DNA of 64,000 nucleotides from Bacteroidota bacterium (GTDB lineage Bacteria > Bacteroidota > Bacteroidia > Chitinophagales > Chitinophagaceae). The DNA lies in NCBI GenBank assembly GCA_023416995.1, contig JAEZGI010000044.1, positions 1 to 64,000 on the forward strand, written 5' to 3'. Positions 56,162 through 64,000 of this stretch are shown here, piece after piece; the first letter of the stretch is position 1; each line of letters starts with the position of its first letter. The position numbers were made by a program, and so were the translations under genes. The notes beneath the pieces are model-generated. The model was not told the DNA's origin and searched no databases. It saw only the letters and a list, made by a program, of their open reading frames with translations.

Positions 56162-57439
56162 ATGTCAAATTCATCAAGAAGAAGTTTCCTGGGGAAAGCA
56201 GCACTTATGAGTGCCCTAACACCTTTCGCAGCTATGTCAACCTTTGGGCGGGGGTTAGAAGAAGCAGTAGAAAAAATACCAAAGGTTTCAACGCCATCGG
56301 ATCTTAAAATCAAAGATGTTACCTGTGCATTTATCAGGGGAAGTCTTTTTATCAAGATGACCACTAACCAGGACATAATTGGTTACGGCGAAGGAGTTGA
56401 TGCTGTGCCAGGAACTTATTATCTCGCAAAAAACTTTGGTAACAGACTTAAAGGAAGAAGCCCGCTTAATGTAAACCGGTTGGTAGAAGATATCCGCAAA
56501 GGTGGTTTCTTCCAGGGGGCACAATCCGGGATGTATATTGCAGTTTTGTCAGCCATTGAACATGCACTCTGGGATCTTACAGGAAAAGCATTTGGTATGC
56601 CCGTCTACCAGTTGATGGGTGGTAAATACCGTGATAAGGTACGTGTGTATTGTGATACGGCTTTGTATCAGACTAATAATCCGAAACCAAAAGATTTTGC
56701 AGAGGCGGCTAAAAAATCAAAGGACATGGGTTTCAACGCCATCAAATTTGATTTGGACCAGGCCGGCGATCCGGGCAAATATGATCGTTACAACTGGACC
56801 GCCAGCCCGATGGAACTGCGCCGTATGATGGAGCAGATGTCTGCTGCACGCGAGGCAGTGGGGCCCGACGTTGATATCTGCGTGGATATGCATGGCCGTT
56901 ATGATGCAGTTACCGGCGACAAAGTAGCGAAGATGCTTGAGCCACTTAACCTGATGTGGTTAGAGGAACCTATTCCTGCTGAAAATCCCGAGGCTTATAA
57001 AAAGATAACAGATTCAACAAGTACACCGATCTGTGCAGGTGAGAACCATTACCTGGCTTATGGCTTTAAAAGATTGCTCGACATTGGCGCCGTTGATATC
57101 GTAATGCCGGATCTTCAGAAATGTGGTGGTCTTGCCGAAGGTCAACGTATTGCTAATCTGGCTAACTTAACATATGTGCCCTTTGCACCACACATGGTAG
57201 CATCTTTCCTGGGTGCCATGGCCTGTGCGCATGTTTGTGCTTCAGTTCCTAACTTCCTGATCATGGAATGGCAATCTTATTTTCATACCAATAAGATGTT
57301 CAGGGAAATTGTAAAATATGATGGTGAGTGGGTAGATAAAAGCTTTATTACCGTTTCTGATAAGCCTGGAATAGGAGTAGATCTTAACGAAGAGGGAATG
57401 AAAAAATATGCGATTCCCGGGGTTCCATTTTTTGAATAA
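56162..57439 (+). CDS. Tat-exported enolase-superfamily sugar-acid dehydratase (MR/MLE type)
   Basis: The protein has 425 residues. The N-terminus SSRRSFLGKAALMSALTPFA is a twin-arginine signal. The mature enzyme has the capping domain (about 48-160) and barrel. Metal ligands are D242 (VDMHG), E268 (WLEEPIP) and E294 (AGENHY). H244 directly after the first ligand (DxH) and H344 (APHMV) fit the D-galactonate-dehydratase-type acid sugar dehydratases. The reaction would be removal of water from an aldonate to give a 2-keto-3-deoxy acid. Export by Tat implies that folding with Mg occurs before transport. It lies between the two secreted RraA-like genes in the same operon. The exact sugar acid is unknown. 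Confidence 0.88.
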   Translation: MSNSSRRSFLGKAALMSALTPFAAMSTFGRGLEEAVEKIPKVSTPSDLKIKDVTCAFIRGSLFIKMTTNQDIIGYGEGVDAVPGTYYLAKNFGNRLKGRSPLNVNRLVEDIRKGGFFQGAQSGMYIAVLSAIEHALWDLTGKAFGMPVYQLMGGKYRDKVRVYCDTALYQTNNPKPKDFAEAAKKSKDMGFNAIKFDLDQAGDPGKYDRYNWTASPMELRRMMEQMSAAREAVGPDVDICVDMHGRYDAVTGDKVAKMLEPLNLMWLEEPIPAENPEAYKKITDSTSTPICAGENHYLAYGFKRLLDIGAVDIVMPDLQKCGGLAEGQRIANLANLTYVPFAPHMVASFLGAMACAHVCASVPNFLIMEWQSYFHTNKMFREIVKYDGEWVDKSFITVSDKPGIGVDLNEEGMKKYAIPGVPFFE

Positions 57440-57499
57440 CTAATAAATGATAGTAGAGGTTTGTGTGGTGAATGACAGGTGAAACCTAAATGTTGTTAC

Positions 57500-58423
57500 A
57501 TGAAATTGAAAAGCATCTTATATTTTCTGTTACTACAAGTGGTGTTCACTTGTTATTCAACTGCACAAACCATTTCCAAAGAAGAGTTGATATTTCTTAC
57601 TTCAGAATGGAAGGGCGAACGTTTCAGTGACGGGCGCCCCAAAATTCCTGATCATCTTTTAGAACGTGCCAAACATATCATGATTGATGATGCGTGGACC
57701 GTTTTAAAAAACGAGGGATATCTCAATCAGTTTGAAGGCAACTGGAAAACGCTTAACGATACTCCAATGACGGGTAGGGCTCTTACAGCTATGTACATGC
57801 CTGGCAGACCTGATGTAGAAAAAAATATCAAACAGAGAGGAGCTGCCGCGGGGCGAAAGGGTAATACCAATTCCTGGCCGATTGATATTCTCGTAAGAGG
57901 GGACATCTATATTGCTGATGCATTTGGTAAAATAAGCGGAGGCTCTATTATGGGCGCTACTTTAGCCAATTCCATTTATAGTAAATCGGGTAATGGAGTG
58001 GTATTTAACGGAGCCGCAAGAGATCTGCAGGAGATCAGAAATATCAAAGGTTTCAATGCCTTTGTACGTGACTTCCACCCGTCTTTTACTGAGGAAATGG
58101 TATTGATGGGATTAAACTCCGCGATCCGTATCGGTAACGTAATGGTACTGCCAGGCGACCTGGTGATCGCTCAGAAGGAGGGTGTGCTGTTTGTTCCTGC
58201 CCATTTGGCGGAACTGGTTGTGACTACCGGTGAGTTTGTGATCCGGAAGGATCAGTTTGGTTTTGAAATGGTGCGAACCGGCAAATACAGCACCGGCGAA
58301 ATTGACAGCCAATGGACAGAAGAAATGAAATCTGAGTTTCTGCGCTGGCTGGAGAAACATCCTGAATTAGGAAAGATGACGCCTGCCGAGGTGGATAAAA
58401 TGATGAGTAAAAGAACCTGGTAA
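57500..58423 (+). CDS. Secreted RraA-like aldolase-fold protein (second copy)
   Basis: The protein has 307 residues from the ATG at 57500; a GTG start seven codons upstream would not begin with the signal peptide. The signal ends near YSTAQ. The mature part starts ISKEELIFLTSEWKGERF and SDGRPK like the first copy, with GRALTAMYMPGRPD and R174-D175 in GAARDLQEI, here with the full RDxxE pattern. It ends in SKRTW. Lengths and key positions of the two copies align exactly over residues 1-180, yet many other residues differ, so they are old paralogs. They may form one mixed complex or act on different substrates. Confidence 0.85.
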   Translation: MKLKSILYFLLLQVVFTCYSTAQTISKEELIFLTSEWKGERFSDGRPKIPDHLLERAKHIMIDDAWTVLKNEGYLNQFEGNWKTLNDTPMTGRALTAMYMPGRPDVEKNIKQRGAAAGRKGNTNSWPIDILVRGDIYIADAFGKISGGSIMGATLANSIYSKSGNGVVFNGAARDLQEIRNIKGFNAFVRDFHPSFTEEMVLMGLNSAIRIGNVMVLPGDLVIAQKEGVLFVPAHLAELVVTTGEFVIRKDQFGFEMVRTGKYSTGEIDSQWTEEMKSEFLRWLEKHPELGKMTPAEVDKMMSKRTW

Positions 58424-58474
58424 AAAGAGTACGATAACTGTTTAATTACATCCTGGTTATTTAAAACAAACTTT

Positions 58475-59467
58475 ATGAAAAAGACAGCAATGGCCTTGTT
58501 TTGTTTGATCCTGCTAAAAAATTCAACCGCGCAGGAAAACAAACCGGGTTCAGCCAGTATTGATTTTGTATCAAACGAACTCTCGCGAATTATTAATAAG
58601 AATGCAAAAGTTGAAACTATAGCTGAAGGTTTTCAATTCACTGAAGGGCCGGTATGGATAGAGAAAGAGCAAATGTTATTGTTTTCGGATGTGCCTGCAA
58701 ATACGATCTATAAATGGACCGAAGCCAAAGGCAAAGAAGTTTATATAAAACCTTCAGGATACACGGATAGCCGGCAGCGTGGAGGCTTTATGGGTTCCAA
58801 CGGTCTTCTGCTTTCTAAAGAAGGAGATTTGTTGGTGTGTCAGCATGGTGATAGACGAGTTGCAAAGATGGACGCTCCTTTAAATGCCCCGGCCTCAAAA
58901 TTTGTTACTGTAGTGAGCGAATACCAGGGCAAAAGGCTCAATAGCCCGAATGACCTGTTTTTGACCGCTTCAGGAGATTTGTATTTTACTGATCCATCGT
59001 ATGGTTTTGAAAAGCCTGGTGATGCCAGCAAAGAAATACCTTTCCAGGGTGTATACAGATTAAACAAAGCCGGGGAAATAAAGCTGCTGGTCGATTCACT
59101 TTCTCAACCCAATGGCATTGCTATTTTTCCTGATGGTAAAACACTATTGATATCAGACTCTGGTCCGGGAAAAAACAAATGGTATGTTTATAATATTGGT
59201 ACAGATGGAACCCTGAACAATGGAAGAATTTTTTATGATGCGGGTAATGACAAGGGTATGGGTGGAAGCGATGGTTTCAAAATCGACAAAGATGGTAACG
59301 TTTTTGCCACAGGACCCGGAGGAGTTTATATCTTTACAAAAGCAGGTAAACTAATCGGTAAGATCAAAGTGAATGGGGCGGTTGCAGCAAATTGTGCTTT
59401 GACGCCAGATGGGAAAACGCTTTTTATAACTGCTACCGGTTATCTGCTCAGGGTAAAAATGCGGTAG
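58475..59467 (+). CDS. Exported SMP-30/gluconolactonase-family lactonase
   Basis: The protein has 330 residues and a signal peptide ending near STAQ. The six-bladed propeller has the metal ligands E57 (FTEGPVW), the Asn in LNSPNDLFL, and an Asp in GGSDGFKID. Further blade motifs are NGLLLSKEGDLLVCQHG and QPNGIAIFPDGKTL. It should open aldonolactones formed by a periplasmic dehydrogenase, giving the aldonate used by the dehydratase upstream. It lies 51 bases after the second RraA-like gene on the same strand. The PQQ dehydrogenase that could make its substrate is at 61621-63873 on the other strand. Confidence 0.9.
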   Translation: MKKTAMALFCLILLKNSTAQENKPGSASIDFVSNELSRIINKNAKVETIAEGFQFTEGPVWIEKEQMLLFSDVPANTIYKWTEAKGKEVYIKPSGYTDSRQRGGFMGSNGLLLSKEGDLLVCQHGDRRVAKMDAPLNAPASKFVTVVSEYQGKRLNSPNDLFLTASGDLYFTDPSYGFEKPGDASKEIPFQGVYRLNKAGEIKLLVDSLSQPNGIAIFPDGKTLLISDSGPGKNKWYVYNIGTDGTLNNGRIFYDAGNDKGMGGSDGFKIDKDGNVFATGPGGVYIFTKAGKLIGKIKVNGAVAANCALTPDGKTLFITATGYLLRVKMR

Positions 59468-59497
59468 GATCAAACAAAGATAAAATTTAGCTAAGTA

Positions 59498-59953
59498 ATG
59501 GACCATCTGATTAAAGCAGCAAAAACAAGCAGAAAATTATACCTCGCGCTTTTTGAGAAATATACGCTTGATCAGATGAATGTTGTGCCTGATAAGTTTA
59601 ATAACAACATCATCTGGAACATTGGTCATATTGTTGCTGCGCAGCAATCGCTTGTTTACAAAACATCGAACCTTCCAATGTATATTTCCGATGCTTTTTT
59701 TGATCGGTATAAACCCGGAACCCGTCCGGTGGGAAGGGTTACATCAGACGAGGCCGAAGAAATCAAATCCCTTTTAATCTCAATGATTGAAAAAACAGAA
59801 TCCGACCTGGTTAATGGTAAATTTGTCTCCTTCACTGAACGCAATACCATAACGGGTTTTCATCTGGGCAAACTTGAAGATGCATTGGTCTTTAATATCT
59901 ATCACGAGGGCCTGCACATGGGTTATATAAACAGCATTGGAAGATTCGTGTAA
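59498..59953 (+). CDS. DinB-family four-helix protein
   Basis: The protein has 151 residues with no signal peptide. The metal-binding histidine triad of the DinB/YfiT fold is seen at H44 (NIGHIVAAQ) and H136 and H140 (IYHEGLHMGY). It follows the lactonase gene by 30 bases on the same strand. Members of this family include thiol-dependent enzymes and many proteins of unknown role. A link to the sugar pathway is not evident. Confidence 0.88.
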   Translation: MDHLIKAAKTSRKLYLALFEKYTLDQMNVVPDKFNNNIIWNIGHIVAAQQSLVYKTSNLPMYISDAFFDRYKPGTRPVGRVTSDEAEEIKSLLISMIEKTESDLVNGKFVSFTERNTITGFHLGKLEDALVFNIYHEGLHMGYINSIGRFV

Positions 59954-59971
59954 TAATCGGAACGGACCTGG

Positions 59972-60310
59972 TTACGGTTTGACGCGGGTAAGTTTCATTT
60001 CACCTCTTTCATTTTTCACCAGGAGTTCATTTTCGTTGATTACTTCTCCGGTGTTTTTAATGGTCATTTCATTGAAAGAAATGCTATAAGAGAACTTTTT
60101 GCCGTCAACTTTTCCATCTTCAATTTTGATTTCACCAAACTCGGTTTTCAAAACCCCGGTAAGTTGATTGCCTTCCACCTTAAGCGTGTAATTTAATTCG
60201 ATGGTGCCGTTTGGTGTTTCGCGTGTTCCCTTCCAATTGCCATCAATGGCATTCTGCGCGAAAGCAGTAGCAGTTCCAAAAATCAAGAGGAGGCTGAATA
60301 AGTACTTCAT
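59972..60310 (-). CDS. Small secreted beta-rich protein, function unknown
   Basis: The protein has 112 residues with a Sec signal peptide (MKYLFSLLLIFGTATAFAQ). The mature part consists of short strands such as NGTIELNYTLKVEGNQLTG and KFSYSISFNEMTIKNTGE, in keeping with a small lipocalin-like or beta-sandwich domain common in Bacteroidota. It converges on the DinB gene with 18 bases between stops. No specific family function is assigned. Confidence 0.75.
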   Translation of the reverse strand: MKYLFSLLLIFGTATAFAQNAIDGNWKGTRETPNGTIELNYTLKVEGNQLTGVLKTEFGEIKIEDGKVDGKKFSYSISFNEMTIKNTGEVINENELLVKNERGEMKLTRVKP

Positions 60311-60371
60311 GGTAATTGATTTGATTAGTGATTAATATAAATTGCAAACTTAGCTGAGAATGTTACTGTGA

Positions 60372-61589
60372 TTATCGCTGGTCATCATCGCCCATCACAT
60401 CATAACCGCGCCATTTGAATTCTTTGGCCAGGCTGGTAGCGGCTGGCCAGGCGATCTTGTGTTGTTCACTGGCGACCCATTTGCGACGATTGGCTTCCGT
60501 GTCGAATGAGATCTGGATCTGGTAGTTGAAAGTTGTTGGTTCTGCTTCTATTTCTTTTGCTACATGCTCAGGGTATAGTCTTAACAGCTTTGACTCGAGA
60601 TAACCTTGTTGAACAAGCATGGCTGGCACATAAATAGAATGATACATCTTTTCAAATGCAGCCGCGTTTTCACTCGTAACAACAAAATCCATCTGCAGTA
60701 CCATTGCTTTCGGGTTCAGTAACCGCCCTGTGCTGGTAACACTTTTTTCTTTAGATGCAGCAATACCGATTACCAGCACCTCAAGTCCTTCATTACTTTT
60801 ACCCGTTAAACTGATGTTTTCTCCAAGCTTCCCATAAAAAGCATCATCAGCTTTAACGGGGAGCGTTTCGTTGTTAATCGTGACTGTTCCTGCTCCTTTC
60901 AAAACATAATACACTTCTTCAATGCCATCCAACAAACGTGTTCCGGTTGAGCTGTCTGCTGCTATCAGGAGATGGTCAACATGATGCCAGTTAGTGCTGA
61001 AGATATCGGGTCCAAATACACGGCGAAATAAATTGGTGTTACCTGTACCGGCAGCTTTCAAAGGTTTCAGTTTGTTTTGTTCTAGTCTTCCGGATACAAA
61101 AACAGGAATCGGATCGAGAGTTGCGCCAGCCCGGGTGTCGGTAAGATCAAAATTGTCTGAACGGCCCTTGGTTTTACTCACAGCAAAGTTTAACCAGCGA
61201 ACGGGTTCCTTTGAAGCATTGTGGATGGCGTGTGCATCACCCATTTTGCAGGGTACAATTGCAGGTGCTTTTATTTTTGATGTCCTTCCGTTGATGGTGA
61301 ATTCGGCTTCCCCGCTTAACAAAACATACATCTCTTCAATTGTGTGGTGGAAGTGATGACCGATGCCTGATTTTGCATGGATGGAGCCCGAATGCAGATA
61401 CAGGAAATTGGTTCCCAGTTCACTTCTGCCAATTAGTTGGGTAAATGCCATTTTCCCCGCACCGGCATGCACTGCACTAAGCGTTCTGTATTTAGTGGAA
61501 TCATTGCGGATAACCCTTTCTTTCATGGTCTGTGCAATCGCACAAAGAGTGAACATTATAAGCAACGATGTAACAGTTATACGTTTCAT
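60372..61589 (-). CDS. Exported bicupin fused to an alpha/beta-barrel domain
   Basis: The protein has 405 residues with a signal peptide ending near CAIAQ. The first cupin (about 45-140) has a plausible metal site in IGHHFHHTIEEMY and DAHAIHN (H79, H81, E85 or E86, H123). The second cupin (about 195-285) keeps the fold motif DGIEEVYYVLKG but lacks the matching HxH, so it is probably not metal-bound. Residues about 297-405 (VLQMDFVVTSENAAAFEKMY, GYLESKLLRLYP) resemble a dimeric ferredoxin-like alpha/beta-barrel domain. It lies between the small secreted protein and the PQQ dehydrogenase gene, which starts upstream, and probably shares the latter's transcript. A sugar isomerase or dioxygenase role is possible but not shown. 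Confidence 0.82.
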   Translation of the reverse strand: MKRITVTSLLIMFTLCAIAQTMKERVIRNDSTKYRTLSAVHAGAGKMAFTQLIGRSELGTNFLYLHSGSIHAKSGIGHHFHHTIEEMYVLLSGEAEFTINGRTSKIKAPAIVPCKMGDAHAIHNASKEPVRWLNFAVSKTKGRSDNFDLTDTRAGATLDPIPVFVSGRLEQNKLKPLKAAGTGNTNLFRRVFGPDIFSTNWHHVDHLLIAADSSTGTRLLDGIEEVYYVLKGAGTVTINNETLPVKADDAFYGKLGENISLTGKSNEGLEVLVIGIAASKEKSVTSTGRLLNPKAMVLQMDFVVTSENAAAFEKMYHSIYVPAMLVQQGYLESKLLRLYPEHVAKEIEAEPTTFNYQIQISFDTEANRRKWVASEQHKIAWPAATSLAKEFKWRGYDVMGDDDQR

Positions 61590-61620
61590 AATGATGAGAT
61601 GGTTTAAACTACTTTAATGA

Positions 61621-63873
61621 TCAGTTTTTTTTACCGGGGATGGCGAATACCACATAGCCTTTTTTCATTGCTCCCGGTTTCGCAGCATGATTATAGCTAT
61701 CAGGTGCAAAGTTTCCGCTTGCATTTACAACGAGGTATTGTTTTCCCTGTAAGGTATACATGGTCGGTTGTCCCTGAACTTCATTGCTTAGTGTTGTTTC
61801 CCAAAGAATCTTTCCATTGTCTGCATCAAAGGCATAAAGCTTGCCGCCTTTGGCCGTCGCAAACACAATGCCGGTTGATGTAACTACCATCCCTTTTCTT
61901 AACACGCCGGCAGGGGCACCTTTTGATTTGTCACCCTTTACAAATGCTGAATCTTCACCAACGGGCATTCTCCATTTGATGGTACCATTGTTCAGATCAT
62001 ATGCAAATATCGAAGACCAGGGTGGTGCAGCAAGTCCCATCCATTCCGTACCATAATCGGTTGTATACCGGTTTTCAGGATGGTCAACACCTTCCGGGTA
62101 TTCAGACATAGGAGTGGCCTTTGTTTCGTCGGCCTTTATACGCGCACCGTTCGAATCTACTACAGGTCCGGAAATTGGTTTGTTGTTGCCCATTCGGCCG
62201 GGAAAGTTGAAGCTGCGTGGAATCCCGCCCATAAAACGGAACAAAGCGTTCAGCGTTTGTTCATCAACGTGAGTGATACCGGGCATTCTTCCGCGGCCGT
62301 TTTGAACAATGTTTTTAAATTCATCATAAAACATGCGCTGACCGATATTCACAAGTGATGGACCTACCAATCCCTGCATTTTATCACCATGGCAACTTTG
62401 ACAGTTCCCATTATAAAATGTAGTAATTTTTTTAAGATCATTGTCAGACAGATCAATTTTCGGTGGTTCTACCTTGTTTAGCTTGTAGACCGATGCATAT
62501 TCCTGGGCCAGGATATACATTATTCCTTTACCGGGGTCAGATGCTGTATTGCCATAATTAGCTCCACCCAATGCGCCTGGCATTGCGATTGTTTCATGTT
62601 TATCTGAAAGTGGAATGTACAGGCCGGATTTAGCTGATTCGAGTCTTTTGAGCCAGTTTTGTTTTATGCTGTCAGGAAAAAAAGGATTCAGTGTTTCCTT
62701 TGTTACTTCGTGCCTTGTAAAATCGGGCAGGGAGGATATTGGCTGTGTTGGCCAGGCTTTCTCCCCGGGCATTTCGCTGGCAGGGAAAGGTTTCTCTTCA
62801 ATCGGAAACAAGGTTTCGCCCGTTTCGCGGTTAAACACAAACACAAAACCATGTTTTGTTGCTATAGAAACCGCATCAACCTTTTTTCCTTCATGTTGAA
62901 CCGTTATAAGTTGCGGAGCGGCTGACAGGTCATAGTCCCAAATATCATGATGCACGGTCTGATAATGCCAGATTCGTTTACCGGTGGCAGCTTCAAGCGC
63001 CACGAGAGAATTCCCGAAAAGGTTACTTCCTAAACGATCGGCCCCATAATAATCATAGGTTGGCGAACCAAGCGGCAAAAACACAATACCTCTTTCTTCG
63101 TCGACCGACATCTCGCTCCACACATTTACCCCTCCCACATATTTGTAGGCATCTTTTGGCCAGGTGTCGTAGCCAAATTCACCGGGATGGGGAATGGTGT
63201 GAAAGGTCCATTCCAGTTTTCCTGTGATTAAATTATAAGCACGTATATGGCCCGGTGCAGAAAAAAAACCTTCACCCGGTGCTGACCCGATTATAAGGAG
63301 GTCTTTATAGATAACGCCGGGTGTCATGGCCTGCATGCGACGAATGGATGTTGGGTCGCGGTCAAGTCCTACACGCATATCCACATAGCCACTGTCGCCA
63401 AAAGTCTTGATTGACTTTCCCGTGATCGCATCGATCTCCTGGATGGAATTGTTCAATGTGAACACCAGACGTTTATCTTTCCCATCCTGGCTTTGCCAGT
63501 AGTTGATACCTCTTCTTGATATACCCGGCAGTTTTGTATGAATCCAGATCTCGTTGCCCGTTTTAACGTTCAATGCAACGAGCGATGAATTCTTCGCATA
63601 TACATACATGATAGTATCGACCACGATGGGTTGAAACATGTAAGGAATATTGTCATCAGTTAAATACGACCAGGCAATCTCCAGTTGATTGACATTGTCT
63701 TTTGTTATTTCAGACGCTTCGAAGAATTTGGATTGATCCGGTCCGCCGCCGTATTGCGACCAGGTAGTATGTTTAGCAGGAGCCGGGCCAGGGCCGCAGC
63801 TTAAATATGATAATAAACCTATTGATACAACAATAATACAAGCGCTTTTAGTCAGCTTTGGTCTGATAATCAT
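61621..63873 (-). CDS. PQQ-dependent dehydrogenase lipoprotein with internal cytochrome c domain
   Basis: The protein has 750 residues from the ATG at 63873; a longer frame (63957) lacks a signal at its start. The signal ends in the lipobox YLSC. The quinoprotein propeller shows WSQYGGGPDQSKFFEASEI, RIWHYQTVHHDIWDYDLSAAPQL (key WHYQ and HDIWDYD) and GKLYAFDADNGKILWETTL. A c-type haem site CQSCH lies at about 485-495, with a Met-containing loop GRGRMPG as the possible axial ligand, inside the propeller sequence rather than at an end. This matches membrane-linked glucose/quinate/shikimate-type dehydrogenases. It should oxidise aldoses to lactones in the periplasm and pass electrons to the respiratory chain. 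PQQ synthesis genes are not in the window. Confidence 0.9.
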   Translation of the reverse strand: MIIRPKLTKSACIIVVSIGLLSYLSCGPGPAPAKHTTWSQYGGGPDQSKFFEASEITKDNVNQLEIAWSYLTDDNIPYMFQPIVVDTIMYVYAKNSSLVALNVKTGNEIWIHTKLPGISRRGINYWQSQDGKDKRLVFTLNNSIQEIDAITGKSIKTFGDSGYVDMRVGLDRDPTSIRRMQAMTPGVIYKDLLIIGSAPGEGFFSAPGHIRAYNLITGKLEWTFHTIPHPGEFGYDTWPKDAYKYVGGVNVWSEMSVDEERGIVFLPLGSPTYDYYGADRLGSNLFGNSLVALEAATGKRIWHYQTVHHDIWDYDLSAAPQLITVQHEGKKVDAVSIATKHGFVFVFNRETGETLFPIEEKPFPASEMPGEKAWPTQPISSLPDFTRHEVTKETLNPFFPDSIKQNWLKRLESAKSGLYIPLSDKHETIAMPGALGGANYGNTASDPGKGIMYILAQEYASVYKLNKVEPPKIDLSDNDLKKITTFYNGNCQSCHGDKMQGLVGPSLVNIGQRMFYDEFKNIVQNGRGRMPGITHVDEQTLNALFRFMGGIPRSFNFPGRMGNNKPISGPVVDSNGARIKADETKATPMSEYPEGVDHPENRYTTDYGTEWMGLAAPPWSSIFAYDLNNGTIKWRMPVGEDSAFVKGDKSKGAPAGVLRKGMVVTSTGIVFATAKGGKLYAFDADNGKILWETTLSNEVQGQPTMYTLQGKQYLVVNASGNFAPDSYNHAAKPGAMKKGYVVFAIPGKKN

Positions 63874-63936
63874 TTGGCAAGTCGAAGTTTTAGTTTTGCA
63901 GCACGTGATCAGGGTAGATCGCGGTGCATATCCTCT

Positions 63937-63985
63937 AAAACTGTATAAAAATGACAAACGAAATAAGTGTCATTAATACAGTTTT
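63937..63985. promoter_or_regulatory. Interrupted palindrome upstream of the PQQ dehydrogenase gene
   Basis: AAAACTGTAT (63937-63946) pairs with ATACAGTTTT (63976-63985), and inside it ATGACA (63951-63956) pairs with TGTCAT (63968-63973). It lies 63 bases upstream of the dehydrogenase start. It may be a double operator, a leader hairpin, or the terminator of a gene beyond the window edge. Confidence 0.55.
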
Positions 63986-64000
63986 AATAAACTTCAAATT

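Overview
The window looks like a chromosomal segment of a Bacteroidota bacterium, most likely a Chitinophagaceae member. Supporting signs are four SusC/SusD pairs, a FecI/FecR-type sigma/anti-sigma pair, a GLPGLI-family protein beside a beta-barrel protein, TAnnTTTG-type -7 elements, and almost no Shine-Dalgarno sequences. I saw no rRNA, tRNA, CRISPR array, insertion sequence or prophage gene. The taxonomic call is inferred from gene content only.

Layout. (1) 1-8.2 kb is a signalling block: a membrane-spanning winged-helix protein, a small membrane protein, a histidine kinase/response regulator pair, and two targets (a GLPGLI-family protein and a TonB-dependent-receptor-like beta-barrel protein) that share a nearly identical 43-bp promoter element. 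(2) 8.2-19.4 kb is a SusC/SusD pair followed by two tandem DoxX-like membrane proteins, a secreted protein of unknown function, a secreted rhodanese, a LysE-type exporter and a phytoene-dehydrogenase-like flavoprotein. A reverse-strand exported amidohydrolase follows. (3) 21.2-30.2 kb is FecI/FecR, SusC/SusD and a lipoprotein FAD oxidoreductase with a golvesin-like C-terminus. (4) 30.2-39.4 kb is a DUF4260 protein, then a SusC/SusD pair behind a LacI-type operator, then a very large FG-GAP/ASPIC lipoprotein.

(5) 39.4-51.3 kb, on the reverse strand, is a pentose-polysaccharide block: GH51 arabinofuranosidase, LacI regulator, GH43 glycosidase, FAH-family dehydratase, IlvD/Edd sugar-acid dehydratase and a SusC/SusD pair. 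It fits release of arabinose or xylose and non-phosphorylative oxidation toward alpha-ketoglutarate semialdehyde. (6) 51.5-63.9 kb starts with a divergent AraC regulator, then a gluconokinase-like FGGY kinase, a BASS-family transporter, two secreted RraA-like proteins flanking a Tat-exported enolase-superfamily sugar-acid dehydratase, and an SMP-30-type lactonase. After a DinB protein come reverse-strand genes for a small secreted protein, an exported bicupin and a PQQ dehydrogenase lipoprotein carrying a cytochrome c domain.

The most interesting points are: a predicted sugar-oxidation pathway (dehydrogenase, lactonase, dehydratase, aldolase-like steps) in which every enzyme carries an export signal; the shared TTAAC-repeat promoter next to the two-component system; a LacI operator shared by two separate loci; and the SusCD/DoxX/rhodanese cluster of unknown substrate.
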